DNA of 35,455 bases from UBA993 sp964389365. GTDB taxonomy: Bacteria; Bacillota; Dethiobacteria; DTU022. Location of the stretch: NCBI GenBank assembly GCA_964389365.1, contig CAYMDO010000023.1, positions 1 through 35,455 on the forward strand. Reading direction: 5' to 3'. Both the position numbers and the translations under genes were made by a program. The notes below the pieces were generated by a model, which saw only the letters and a program-made list of their open reading frames with translations, did not search any database and had not been told where the DNA came from. Below, one piece after another: positions 9,528 through 18,177 of the stretch. The stretch's first letter is position 1; the number at the start of each line of letters is the position of its first letter.

Positions 9528-10208
9528 TTACTCAATTTCCCGTTTGTTATACATATCCTGCAATGTAGCCTGATCGGAGTTAATAAGGTTATCTATATCG
9601 GCATCACATTCACCATTTTCTATCGCCTCCGCCCTTCTAGCCAGGAAAGCATCCGGCTTCGCCAGATAACGGCCGTATAAACGCCTGGCAGTCAGGGCTG
9701 CATTATAATGCACGATATTGGCAGGGCAGCGTGAAACACACAGGCCGCACATCAGGCAGTCAAATGATAGATCTGCCGCTTTCTCATAGTCGCCGCGCTG
9801 GATATACGCGATATATTGCATTACATCGATATCCTGGGGGCAGACCTTAGTACATGAACTGCACCCGAGACAACGGTAGACTTCGGGATAGAGCTGGGCG
9901 AAGTGGGCAACCGAAGGTTTGATCTCGCTAAGAACGAATCTAGCCTTGCGGCCCGGAAAGAAAGGTATTTGGGCCAGGTACATGCCATCTTCCACCTTTG
10001 TCTGACAGGCCAGGCCCACTTTAAGTTCATAATCACCGGCCAAACGGTAAACCGTAGCACAGGCACCGCAGAAACCGGCCCGGCAACCGCAACCCCTTTT
10101 CAGTTGGTAACCGGCATATTCCATCCCGTCCATGATTGTCAGTGTTTCCGGAACTGTGTAGCGCTTGCCCATTATGTAGATGTCAACTAATTTAATTTCG
10201 TCAATCAT
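9528..10208 (-). CDS. fumarate reductase-type iron-sulfur subunit (2Fe-2S plus two 4Fe-4S)
   Basis: 226-residue electron-transfer partner of the flavoprotein encoded downstream. The N-terminal plant-ferredoxin-like domain has Cys42, 47, 50 and 68 for a [2Fe-2S] cluster. Two C-X2-C-X2-C-X3-C-P sets follow (Cys113/116/119/123 and Cys151/154/157/161), so two [4Fe-4S] clusters are predicted. Classical SdhB/FrdB instead carries 2Fe-2S, 4Fe-4S and 3Fe-4S clusters, so this protein differs and is nearer to TfrB/HdrC-like subunits, though it lacks their C-terminal CCG domains. AAGGAGGAAACT precedes the ATG. It lies 25 bases after the malic enzyme gene. No transmembrane segment is visible. Confidence 0.87.
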   Translation of the reverse strand: MIDEIKLVDIYIMGKRYTVPETLTIMDGMEYAGYQLKRGCGCRAGFCGACATVYRLAGDYELKVGLACQTKVEDGMYLAQIPFFPGRKARFVLSEIKPSVAHFAQLYPEVYRCLGCSSCTKVCPQDIDVMQYIAYIQRGDYEKAADLSFDCLMCGLCVSRCPANIVHYNAALTARRLYGRYLAKPDAFLARRAEAIENGECDADIDNLINSDQATLQDMYNKREIE

Positions 10209-10233
10209 AGTTTCCTCCTTCGGCTAAGCGCTT

Positions 10234-11574
10234 TTATTCTGCCGGCGGCGCAGGGATGAAGCCTTCATCCATCAGCATCTTAGTCTGTTTCTGGGCTTTA
10301 CCGATGGATTCTTCAGCCAGCTTATAAATCTCTTCTTTGCTGAGCTTAATCCTCGCAACTCCTTCCTCGATCGCTTTTAAAGCAGTAGCTGTAGCTACCC
10401 TGGGAAATACCTCCCACATATCCATGGTGGGAAGTATCATCTCCGGATTCATGCCGCCATCAGGCGCACAGGCTGCCAATTCCTCCGCCGCGGCGATGCA
10501 CATCGAATCGGTAATCTTTGTCGCCTGGACATCTAGCACACCGCGGAAAATTGCCGGAAAGCCAAGCGAGTTATTAACCTGGTTCGGAAAATCAGAACGA
10601 CCGGTAGATACGATCTTTGCCCCGGCTTCAAGCGCTTCCCAGGGCCAGATTTCCGGAATCGGATTGGCACAGGCAAATACGATAGCATCATCTGCCATAC
10701 TTGTGATCCATTCTTTCTTAATAATATCCGGGCCGGGAGTTGAAAGACCGATGATCACATCTGCGCCAACAGCTGCTTCAGCTGCTGACCCAACCAGGTT
10801 ACCATCATTAGTGGTTTGGCATAGTTCCCATTTAACCGGGTGCTGTTCCCTGAGTTCAGTTCTCCCTTTGTGCAGCGTTCCCTTACTGTCAACCATGATC
10901 ATCTTTCCGGTGTCAGCGCCTGCAGCCTTGAGCAACCTGACAGTACAGATATTAGCAGCTCCGGCACCGATCATCAGGATCTTCACATCGCCCATCTTCT
11001 TGCCGACAATTTTCAGGGCATTTATTAAACCGGCAACAGTGACCATTGCAGTTCCCTGCTGGTCATCGTGCCAGACCGGGATGTGGCATTCTTCCTGCAG
11101 CCGGTCCAAAATATAAAAACACTTCGGGCTCTCAATATCTTCTAAGTTTATACCTCCAAAGCAGGGTTGGAGCATCTTGACAAATTTAATAAATTCTTCA
11201 GGATCTTTTGTATCTACACATACCGGGAAAGCGTCAACGCCACCCAGATATTTAAAAAGAAGCGCTTTTCCTTCCATTACGGGCATACTGGCCTCTGGTC
11301 CGATATCACCCAAACCCAGTACCCGGGTCCCGTCAGAGACAACCGCCAGCAAATTAGCTTTATTGGTATATTTATATACATCTTCCTTATTTTGGGCTAT
11401 AGCCTTGCAAGGTTCAGCCACACCGGGTGTATACCAGATCGCAAAATCTTTAATATCACGGACACAGCATTTTAAATCAACCTGAATTTTCCCCTTATAA
11501 AAAGGATGCAGCTTCATTGCATCGGCCGCCGGTTTTTTGGCCTTGGCCAGCAGTTCTTCTTTATTCGTACCCAT
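10234..11574 (-). CDS. NAD(P)-dependent malic enzyme (malate to pyruvate + CO2)
   Basis: 446-residue bacterial malic enzyme of the short class without the phosphotransacetylase-like C-terminal domain. Catalytic Tyr48 is in YTPGVAEPC and Lys103 in VMEGKALLFK. Metal ligands lie in NLEDIESP (Glu145, Asp146) and HDDQQGTA (Asp170, Asp171). The nucleotide loop is GAGAAN (203-208). It interconverts malate with pyruvate and CO2, linking the fumarase genes upstream to the 2-oxoacid:ferredoxin oxidoreductase further upstream. NAD versus NADP preference cannot be read with confidence. It sits between the fumarase genes and the fumarate-reductase-like genes in one direction, consistent with a single operon. 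Confidence 0.94.
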   Translation of the reverse strand: MGTNKEELLAKAKKPAADAMKLHPFYKGKIQVDLKCCVRDIKDFAIWYTPGVAEPCKAIAQNKEDVYKYTNKANLLAVVSDGTRVLGLGDIGPEASMPVMEGKALLFKYLGGVDAFPVCVDTKDPEEFIKFVKMLQPCFGGINLEDIESPKCFYILDRLQEECHIPVWHDDQQGTAMVTVAGLINALKIVGKKMGDVKILMIGAGAANICTVRLLKAAGADTGKMIMVDSKGTLHKGRTELREQHPVKWELCQTTNDGNLVGSAAEAAVGADVIIGLSTPGPDIIKKEWITSMADDAIVFACANPIPEIWPWEALEAGAKIVSTGRSDFPNQVNNSLGFPAIFRGVLDVQATKITDSMCIAAAEELAACAPDGGMNPEMILPTMDMWEVFPRVATATALKAIEEGVARIKLSKEEIYKLAEESIGKAQKQTKMLMDEGFIPAPPAE

Positions 11575-11639
11575 AATATTTTCCCCGCTTTCTTTTTTTA
11601 ATTGAGTTTTTTTACAGATCCCGCGTATCTTTCTCTCGC

Positions 11640-12191
11640 TCAGCGCGCATACTGCTTTGCACCTTCCGCGTAAAGATCGTTTCCGTAAGCATCATTTATA
11701 ACCGTTGACGGAAAATCTATTACCTCCAGGCGGTGGATTGCTTCCGCCCCCAGCTCGGGATAAGCCACAACTTCACAACGCTTGATCTTCTTGGACAACA
11801 GTGCACCGGCGCCGCCAACAGCAGCCAGATAGATCCCCTTATGTAATTGCAAAGCGTCCTTTACGGCCTGGCTGCGTAACCCCTTGCCGATACATGCTTT
11901 CATGCCTTTTTCGAGCATCTGGGGCGTGTAGGCATCCATTCGTCCGCTGGTAGTGGGGCCGGCTGATCCGATAGCCTGCCCCGGCCTGGCCGGCGTGGGC
12001 CCTACGTAGTATATAAACTGACCCTTCAGGTCGATCGGCAGGGGTTCGCCCTGATCCATCAGTTCTACCAGTTTTTTGTGTGCTGCGTCGCGGGCAGTAT
12101 ATATAACCCCACTGATTAAAACATTATCTCCCGCTTTTAAATCTAGAATAACTTCATCGGAGAGTGGCGCAGAAATCCGCTTCGGTTCCAT
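11640..12191 (-). CDS. class I fumarate hydratase, beta subunit (C-terminal domain)
   Basis: 183-residue C-terminal half of the two-subunit, oxygen-sensitive Fe-S hydro-lyase. Conserved stretches are GPTTSGRMDAYTP, KGLRSQAVKDAL and VINDAYGNDLY. With the alpha subunit it hydrates fumarate to malate. The ATG at 12191 follows AAGGAGG by about ten bases, and the gene starts 27 bases after alpha. L(+)-tartrate dehydratase shares this architecture, but malic enzyme and fumarate-reductase-like neighbours favour fumarase. Confidence 0.92.
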   Translation of the reverse strand: MEPKRISAPLSDEVILDLKAGDNVLISGVIYTARDAAHKKLVELMDQGEPLPIDLKGQFIYYVGPTPARPGQAIGSAGPTTSGRMDAYTPQMLEKGMKACIGKGLRSQAVKDALQLHKGIYLAAVGGAGALLSKKIKRCEVVAYPELGAEAIHRLEVIDFPSTVINDAYGNDLYAEGAKQYAR

Positions 12192-12218
12192 CGATATAAG
12201 ACCTCCTTATTCTTCGTG

Positions 12219-13064
12219 TTATAACTCTCGTTCAAGATGACGGCAAGCATGACAATTTATGTTTACAGAAGCAGCCATGCTGGCAATATGCGAAGGGAAT
12301 GTTTCGATATGAACCGCCAGGGCAAATGTGCGCCCGCCAAAACCCTGCGGACCGATCCCGAGGTCATTTATTTTTTCAAGTATTTTTTGTTCCAGTGCCG
12401 CAAAAGGTTCCTCAGGATTTTTTGAACCAACCTTTCTGAAAAGGGCTTTTTTTGCCAGCACAGCAACTTTATCAAAAGTTCCGCCGATTCCGACTCCGAC
12501 AACGATTGGAGGGCAGGGATTGGGACCGGCTGCCTTGACATGATTGACCACGAAATCAATCACTCCTGCTTCACCGTCTGAGGGTTTCAACATCTTAACG
12601 GTACTCATATTTTCACTGCCGCCGCCCTTGGGGGCAAATGCGATTCTTACTTTATCACCCGGGACCAGCTCTGTGTATATTACTGCCGGTGTATTATCTC
12701 CGGTATTCTTACGTTTATAAAGTGGATCATCGACGATCGACTTGCGCAGGTAGCCTTCAGTGTAACCCCGGCGCACTCCCTCGTGTATCGCATCTTCCAG
12801 CGATCCGCCGGTCAGGTGCACCTCCTGGCCCCACTCGATGAAAAAAACAGCAAATCCTGTATCCTGGCAGATCGGGATTTGCTCATTTTTCGCAATTTCA
12901 ACATTCTCAATCAGCTGTTTTAACACTTCTCTTCCGGTCGGCGATTCTTCTGTGTTCAGGGATTTCTTCAGGGCTTCGAATACATCTTCGCCCACATAGA
13001 TGTTTGCTTCCTGGCACATCTCAGCCACATGATCACTGATGACAGACGCGGCAATTTCCCGCAA
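12219..13064 (-). CDS. class I fumarate hydratase, alpha subunit (Fe-S hydro-lyase)
   Basis: 281-residue N-terminal half of the heteromeric fumarase. Cysteines suited to the [4Fe-4S] cluster occur in PICQDTGFAVFF (Cys66), GPNPCPPIVVG (Cys184) and NINCHACRH (Cys271). APKGGGSENMS and GVGIGGTFDK are substrate-side family motifs. I chose the TTG at 13062-13064 because AGGAGG sits seven bases upstream; a GTG at 13073 overlaps that ribosome-binding site and is unlikely. It is the first gene of the C4-dicarboxylate run. The 109 bases between it and the 2-oxoacid oxidoreductase beta gene are AT-rich, with no convincing terminator. Confidence 0.92.
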   Translation of the reverse strand: MREIAASVISDHVAEMCQEANIYVGEDVFEALKKSLNTEESPTGREVLKQLIENVEIAKNEQIPICQDTGFAVFFIEWGQEVHLTGGSLEDAIHEGVRRGYTEGYLRKSIVDDPLYKRKNTGDNTPAVIYTELVPGDKVRIAFAPKGGGSENMSTVKMLKPSDGEAGVIDFVVNHVKAAGPNPCPPIVVGVGIGGTFDKVAVLAKKALFRKVGSKNPEEPFAALEQKILEKINDLGIGPQGFGGRTFALAVHIETFPSHIASMAASVNINCHACRHLEREL

Positions 13065-13173
13065 ACCAAACACCTCCTAATAATATTGCGGCGGTCTTGC
13101 AATAATAATTCTTTTTCTGCTAATCCTGAAAAATTCCTGCTCATTATTTTAGATTTTATTATAATTCTAATTT

Positions 13174-14082
13174 TTATTGCTGAACTTCGGCAGAAAATTT
13201 AGCAACCTTATCCAGCAAACGATTATAGTCGCGATTTATCTCGTGCTGAAGCTCTTTTTGCCGGCGTTCATCCATCAGCTTAAAACGGCGCTGCCTTCCT
13301 AAATATTCACTGAGAGATACACTTTTAATATCTGCCGGGACTGTCAGTTTCCAGCTTGAGCCGTTTCGAACTTCATAAAGGGGGAAAAAACCGGTTGCCA
13401 CTGCCAGCCGCGACACTTCAATTGTATCAGAAGATTCCGTTCCCCAACCGGGTGGGCAGGGGGCCAGGATGTGAATAAACCGAAACCCTCCGATTGATTG
13501 GGCAGTTTTCAGCTTCTCTTCCAGGTCTGCCGGAAAGGCAACTGTGGCAGTTGCGGCGTATGGCACAGCATGTGCCGCCATAATCTGCATAATGTCTTTC
13601 TTCTCTCCCTCTTTGTAAAGAGGATAAGGCGCTGTGTTGGTACGGGCCCCAAAAGGAGTTGCTGAACTGGTCTGCATTCCCGTGTTCATATACGCTTCAT
13701 TGTCGTAACAAACAAAAATGAAATCTTCATTGCGTTGAGCGGCTCCGGAAAGCGCCTGTAGCCCTATATCAAAAGTGCCTCCGTCCCCGGCCAGCACAAT
13801 CACTGTAGTATCATGATGACCCCTAGCATTCAAGCCCCTGCGAACACCGCTGCCAACAGAGCCGGCACTTGGAAACGGGCAGTGCAGAACCGGGCACTTT
13901 AGGGCTGTCAAAGGCGGCATGCCGGCGATAATGCTCCAACAAGATGCGGTCAGCACCATGGCAATATTCTGTCCCAGTGCTTTTGTCAGATAGCGGACTG
14001 CAAGGGCTGCGCCGCAGCCGGGGCAGGCATTGTGCCCGGGGTAGATCATTTCGTCCTGAGTGTTTAAATCGGCAATTTTCAT
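13174..14082 (-). CDS. porB: 2-oxoacid (pyruvate):ferredoxin oxidoreductase, beta subunit
   Basis: 302-residue thiamine-diphosphate subunit. The TPP motif is GDGGTFDIGLQAL (from 99), followed by the Mg-binding DNEAYMNTGMQTS. Four cysteines expected for the PorB [4Fe-4S] cluster are at 20 and 23 (ACPGCGAA), 48 and 209 (APCPPGW), matching pyruvate-type enzymes better than 2-oxoglutarate-type ones. Its ATG overlaps the stop codon of the alpha gene (TAATG). It is last in the gamma - GltD fusion - alpha - beta operon. Substrate is inferred as pyruvate from the cysteine pattern and the malic enzyme nearby; 2-oxoisovalerate or another oxoacid is not excluded. Confidence 0.92.
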   Translation of the reverse strand: MKIADLNTQDEMIYPGHNACPGCGAALAVRYLTKALGQNIAMVLTASCWSIIAGMPPLTALKCPVLHCPFPSAGSVGSGVRRGLNARGHHDTTVIVLAGDGGTFDIGLQALSGAAQRNEDFIFVCYDNEAYMNTGMQTSSATPFGARTNTAPYPLYKEGEKKDIMQIMAAHAVPYAATATVAFPADLEEKLKTAQSIGGFRFIHILAPCPPGWGTESSDTIEVSRLAVATGFFPLYEVRNGSSWKLTVPADIKSVSLSEYLGRQRRFKLMDERRQKELQHEINRDYNRLLDKVAKFSAEVQQ

Positions 14083-15223
14083 TAAAAATCATCCCCCCAC
14101 CGCTGAGCGAAATTATCTTCGCTCGCTGTTGATTGCACCATATCGAGTAACATCTTCTCAGTCAGGTCCACTCCGCCCGCCAGGATCAAGCTCCTGACCA
14201 GAGGCGGGCTTTTCAGATCATATAGGGCATTACGCAGCTCCTGGGCAAAGATTCCACCCATGCCGACAGAGCAGTTGCGATCTATAACCAGTAATTCTGT
14301 TAAGCCGTATTCAATGATAGACTGTCTTATCTCAGCTGCCGGAAACGGCCTGAACCAGCGCGGCTGGATTAAACCTGTTTCTGGCAGTGCAGGCAATGAC
14401 CATTTCACAGTTTCTGCGGTGGCCCCTGCAGTGACGATCGCTCTTTTAGCGCCAACCGGAAACTCATGCTCTACCACATGGTAACTTCTGCCAAATTGTT
14501 TATAGAAATTCCGGTTAAGCTCCTGAAATAATCCGGGCAGCCTCAACATCGCCTGATGCCGATCCTTGACCAGCTTCAAGTGTGTTTCTCCGGTTGACAG
14601 GCCGTGCAGGTTGCCCGGTTGGCCGGGTATAATCTGCGGTAAAAAAAAGCAGGCGGGCCGACCAGGTTACGCACCTGGTTTACATCGGCTACATCTACAG
14701 CCTCATAGGTGTGTGATATATAAAAACCGTCAAATATCACCATGCAGGGCAACAGCAGCTTTTCGGCAATGAAATAAGCCTGAACCACCATATCAAATAC
14801 CTCCTGTGCGTTTGCACAGTAAAGCTGAAGCCAACCGGTATCCCTCTGGCTCAGGCTGTCGCCCTGATCCGGGTCAAGACACCACGGTGCGCCAATAGTC
14901 CGGTTAACATTAACCATGACAATCGGAAGCCTTGCTCCGCTGCACCAGTGTATCATTTCGTGCATGTATGCCAGGCCGTGTGATGCAGTGGCAGTAAAAA
15001 CCCTGGCTCCCGCTGCTGCTGCACCGTTGCAGCAGGCCAGGGCCGCATATTCTGATTCTACGCTGACAAATTCGCCTGCAAGCTCTCCACTGGCTGTAAA
15101 ATCAGCTAGTGTCTCAACGATAGCCGTTTGCGGTGTAATCGGGTAGGCAGCAACGAGGTCAACTCCGACACGCTGCACTGCTGTTGCGGCAGCCTGGCTG
15201 CCGCTGATCATCTGAAAAGCCAT
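14082..15223 (-). CDS. porA: 2-oxoacid (pyruvate):ferredoxin oxidoreductase, alpha subunit, interrupted by a frameshift
   Basis: Alpha subunit (core and transketolase C-terminal-like domains) split between two frames. The ATG at 15221-15223 overlaps the upstream stop (TAATG) and has AAAGGAGG before it; an upstream in-frame start at 15265 is less likely. The first frame gives MISGSQAAATAVQRVG, VAAYPITPQT and SVESEYAALA, up to residues near 14650, then runs into a false tail stopping near 14576. The second frame carries RPFPAAEI and VIDRNCSVGMGG to the stop at 14082. Frames meet at a run of eight A's (14641-14648). A ninth base would give a continuous product of about 380 residues, the family's length. 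It may be a sequencing error or a real mutation. Confidence 0.86.
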
Positions 15224-16770
15224 TATATGCTGCCTCCTTTCATCACCAGTGCCTGTGAAGGGCATTCTTTAACGCAAATTCCACAGCCCTTACAGTAATC
15301 AAGGTTAAACTCATATTTACCGTTAACCCGGTCAACTGCAAGATCGGGACAAAAAAGATAGCAAATCCCGCAGGAATTACAGGTTCCACAACCCAGGCAA
15401 CGCTCCGCTTCCTGCCGCGGGTCAGCCTCTTTCTGCTGCAATTCTAGATTAACCTCCGCTGCCAGGTTCAGCTCTTCAAACGAGACAGTTTCTTTGGGAA
15501 GTAACTCCTGTTCAGCATACGCCAAATCTTCATAGATTGACCGTATCGCACTGGCTGCCAACCGGCCGGCCCTAATCGCTTCAGAAACTGTGGCCGGGCC
15601 GCTCACCAGGTCACCGCCTGCAAATACGGTTTTTGCGCTGTCAATTGTGCCGAGTACGCTGTAATCCGTCATTTGCCCCAGAGCCATTATTACTGAATCA
15701 CACTGCCTTAAAAAATTTTTCGTACTGTCGATCAGCAGACCTATTCTATCTGTTCTGCTGTGATCAACAGTTATCCCGCATACACGGCCGCTCTTCAGCT
15801 CAATGCTACGCGGCAGAACATTGAAAACCATTTCGACCCCTTCTCTTTCGGCAGCCTCTATTTCGCCCTGATCGGCCGGCATCTCAATCCGGCTGCGCCT
15901 GTAAAGCATGGTTACATGTTGGACCCCATCCACGCGCAGCGCAGAGCGGGCGCAATCAACAGCTGCGTTCCCACCGCCGACAACAACAACAGAACTCCCT
16001 ATAGTTTGCGGAACACCGGTATTATAATTACTTAAAAAATCAAGAGCGTTAAAAACGTCCTCGCTTTCTTCTCCCGGAATGCCTGACATCCGTGGAATCC
16101 AGGCCCCGGTGGCTAAAAATACCTGGTCAAATTCCTGATAAAGTTCATTGAGATCAAAATCGCTTCCGAGAGTGCGGTTAGTATTAAATACAACCCCTTC
16201 GCTGCTTAAGATCTCCACTTCCCGTTTCAGGACCTTGCGGGGCAAACGATATTCCGGAATACCGAGGGCCAGCATCCCTCCGATCTGCGCCGAGCGTTCA
16301 TAAACGCATACCTGGTAACCTGCCTGTACGAGAAAGAAGGCACAGCTCAAACCTGCCGGGCCTGATCCAATCACTGCAATGTTTTTCTTATTTTTAATGA
16401 TCTCTTTAGAGGGCGTATAATTATTCAGGCGCCACTCACCGACAGCTTTTTCAACTTCCCGAATAGCAATTCCCTGATCGAGCAGATTGCGGTTACAATT
16501 TTCCTGGCATGGATTGAAACAAACATAACCTGTTATAGCAGGAAACGGGTTTTTACGGCTCATGGTTAGCCAGGCATCTTCCCACTGCCCCCTTTTTACA
16601 GCATCGAGCCAGGATGGGATTTCGCCGTTCAGCAGGCAACTCTGACGACAGGGAGAAAGGCGAAGTTTTCTTTCCGGTGTCATAAAACGCCATTCTCCGG
16701 TTTTATTGGCGCTGATCGCGACCATACCGCAGGTGTAGGCTGTTGTATCTTTAGCCGGCGCCTGTAACAA
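15223..16770 (-). CDS. GltD-like NAD(P)/FAD oxidoreductase fused to a 2[4Fe-4S] ferredoxin (2-oxoacid oxidoreductase electron-transfer subunit)
   Basis: 515-residue fusion in the position of the usual small delta (ferredoxin) subunit. The N-terminal part resembles the glutamate synthase small subunit, with FeS cysteines 41, 45, 84, 88 and 92, the FAD motif GSGPAG (135-140) and the NAD(P) motif GGGNAA (265-270). The C-terminus has ferredoxin sets Cys464/467/470/474 and Cys493/496/499/503. Electrons from oxoacid oxidation could therefore pass to NAD(P)+ inside the complex, or run backwards. The TTG start at 16770 lies within the gamma gene's 3' end and has GAGGAGGTG upstream. No glutamate synthase large subunit is nearby, so a role in glutamate synthesis is unlikely. 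Confidence 0.88.
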   Translation of the reverse strand: MLQAPAKDTTAYTCGMVAISANKTGEWRFMTPERKLRLSPCRQSCLLNGEIPSWLDAVKRGQWEDAWLTMSRKNPFPAITGYVCFNPCQENCNRNLLDQGIAIREVEKAVGEWRLNNYTPSKEIIKNKKNIAVIGSGPAGLSCAFFLVQAGYQVCVYERSAQIGGMLALGIPEYRLPRKVLKREVEILSSEGVVFNTNRTLGSDFDLNELYQEFDQVFLATGAWIPRMSGIPGEESEDVFNALDFLSNYNTGVPQTIGSSVVVVGGGNAAVDCARSALRVDGVQHVTMLYRRSRIEMPADQGEIEAAEREGVEMVFNVLPRSIELKSGRVCGITVDHSRTDRIGLLIDSTKNFLRQCDSVIMALGQMTDYSVLGTIDSAKTVFAGGDLVSGPATVSEAIRAGRLAASAIRSIYEDLAYAEQELLPKETVSFEELNLAAEVNLELQQKEADPRQEAERCLGCGTCNSCGICYLFCPDLAVDRVNGKYEFNLDYCKGCGICVKECPSQALVMKGGSI

Positions 16771-17350
16771 AATCCGACACCTCCTCTACTTTTTCATAAC
16801 CGTCAATGGTTGCGTTTATATTGGCATCAATGCTGACAGATACACGTTGCTTTATTGATTTAATCAATGTATCAACCGAAACCAGGCCGCTGACTTTGGC
16901 CATAGCGCCGAGCATTACGGTATTAACCATTGGGAAACTGCCGATTGCCAGATTATGCTTCCAGGCAATTTCGCGGGCATCTACCTGGTAAATCCGGAAA
17001 CGCTGGTTTTCAAAAAGCTCCGGCGGCACTGTTTCCTGCCAACCTGCACCGGCATTTATAAGCAGTTTTCCTTCATCCCTGATGCCGGCATACAACGTGC
17101 TTCCGCTTATTGTCGCATCAAAAACCACTACAAAATCAGGATTATAAATACGGCTTCGCGGCATCAAACGCTCCGAGCCGACCCTGATAAAAGCCGTTAC
17201 CGGTGCCCCTCTTCTTTCAGCTCCGAAAAGGGAAAACGCACGGGCATAACGCCCATCGCGGAAAACTGCTTCCGCGAACACCGAAGCGGCAATTACTATT
17301 CCCTGGCCTCCACGTCCATGTAGCCTGAATTCAGAAATTTTCCCTTCCAC
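16751..17350 (-). CDS. porC: 2-oxoacid:ferredoxin oxidoreductase, gamma subunit
   Basis: Gamma subunit of about 199 residues, first of the four-gene operon. LHGRGGQGIVIAASVFAEA near the N-terminus and FSLFGAERRGAPVTAF are the family signatures. I chose the GTG at 17348-17350: an AAGGAGGG site at 17357-17364 is properly spaced from it, whereas the ATG at 17356 is directly adjacent to that site. The 3' end overlaps the GltD-like gene by 20 bases. The 5' end overlaps the tail of the decayed sigma-54 activator. Confidence 0.9.
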   Translation of the reverse strand: MEGKISEFRLHGRGGQGIVIAASVFAEAVFRDGRYARAFSLFGAERRGAPVTAFIRVGSERLMPRSRIYNPDFVVVFDATISGSTLYAGIRDEGKLLINAGAGWQETVPPELFENQRFRIYQVDAREIAWKHNLAIGSFPMVNTVMLGAMAKVSGLVSVDTLIKSIKQRVSVSIDANINATIDGYEKVEEVSDFVTGAG

Positions 17351-18159
17351 CTGCATCCCTCCTTGCAATATTATGCGTGCAGAGCAGTTTATTGTATAGG
17401 TTGCGAATTAATATATCGAGGGTTCTTGCCGCTTCAGCTTTATTGCCGTCGGCTTCGTTGAGGGCTTTTAGTAAAGGCTCCGTCTCCATATCCAAAAAGC
17501 TCGCTTTCCAGTAATGTATCAGTGAGCGAGGCGCAGTTAACCCTGATAAACAGGTAATCTTTACGTCCGCTGTCATAGTGTATCGCGTGGGCAAATAACT
17601 CTTTCCCGGTTCCGCATTCGCCACGCAACAGAACCGATACCGGTGTAGCCGCCGCCTGCTTTGCCCTATCGATTGTTTCAAGTAATTCCTTACTGTTGCC
17701 AATAATATCTTCAAAAGTATATCCGGGCTCCAGTTTTCGGACTAGCCTGCGGGTTCTTTCCAGTTCCTCCATCAGAAGCCGCAGCTCCGAGATGTCGTGT
17801 ATCACCCCGACACTGCCCTTTATTTTACCTTCAATGTACAGGGGCGCGCAGCTCACAATAACTTCGCGCCGTAATGGCCCCACTTTCATACGGACCCCTT
17901 TGACTGCCCTTCCGGTTTTCAGGACCTTTAAATGCACGCTTTCCCCCTCGGCAATATCGACAGTGGCCGGCTGATGCAGCACCTGATCTCCCGTCATCCC
18001 AATAATTCTTTTGTAGGCATGGTTGATGATAATACCTTTTCCCGTTTCATCTACAACAGAAACTGCATCGTGGAGCGAATCTACGATCGCCTGCAACAGC
18101 AGCCAGTTATCCAGATAAAAAACCAAATTCTTTACCGGTTGTTTCATAACGTCAGTCAT
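17331..18159 (-). pseudogene. sigma-54-dependent activator (PAS - AAA+ - Fis HTH) with deleted ATPase core
   Basis: Remnant of an enhancer-binding regulator. The first frame (from the ATG at 18159) has a PAS-like sensor at about residues 20-130, then the start of the AAA+ domain with Walker A GECGTGKE (180-187) and ELFGYGDGAFT near 219-230, which resembles the sigma-54-contact GAFTGA loop. The frame then ends near 17440. The other frame immediately gives the C-terminal Fis-type helix-turn-helix, LLKALNEADGNKAEAARTL. Walker B, sensor and arginine-finger regions (about 150-200 residues) are missing, with the junction around 17465-17490. The protein could not hydrolyse ATP productively. Its place just upstream of the oxidoreductase operon suggests it once controlled that operon. 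I found no -24/-12 promoter. Confidence 0.85.
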
Positions 18160-18177
18160 AGCATCCGGCCCTTTCGC

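Noticed and set aside
10337..11116. 259-codon plus-strand open frame opposite the malic enzyme gene
   Set aside because: It is antisense to a gene with complete catalytic motifs and shows no recognisable family or ribosome-binding site.
13158..13163. TATAAT on the minus strand between porB and the fumarase alpha gene
   Set aside because: The -35 region at the right distance (GTTCAG-like) is poor and the stretch is very AT-rich, so the match is easily random.
14576..15265. Programmed frameshifting in porA
   Set aside because: There is no obvious stimulatory structure and the site is a plain homopolymer; indel error or mutation is simpler.
15223..16770. Glutamate synthase small subunit
   Set aside because: No large subunit gene is near, a C-terminal ferredoxin is fused, and the gene is embedded and overlapping within the 2-oxoacid oxidoreductase operon.
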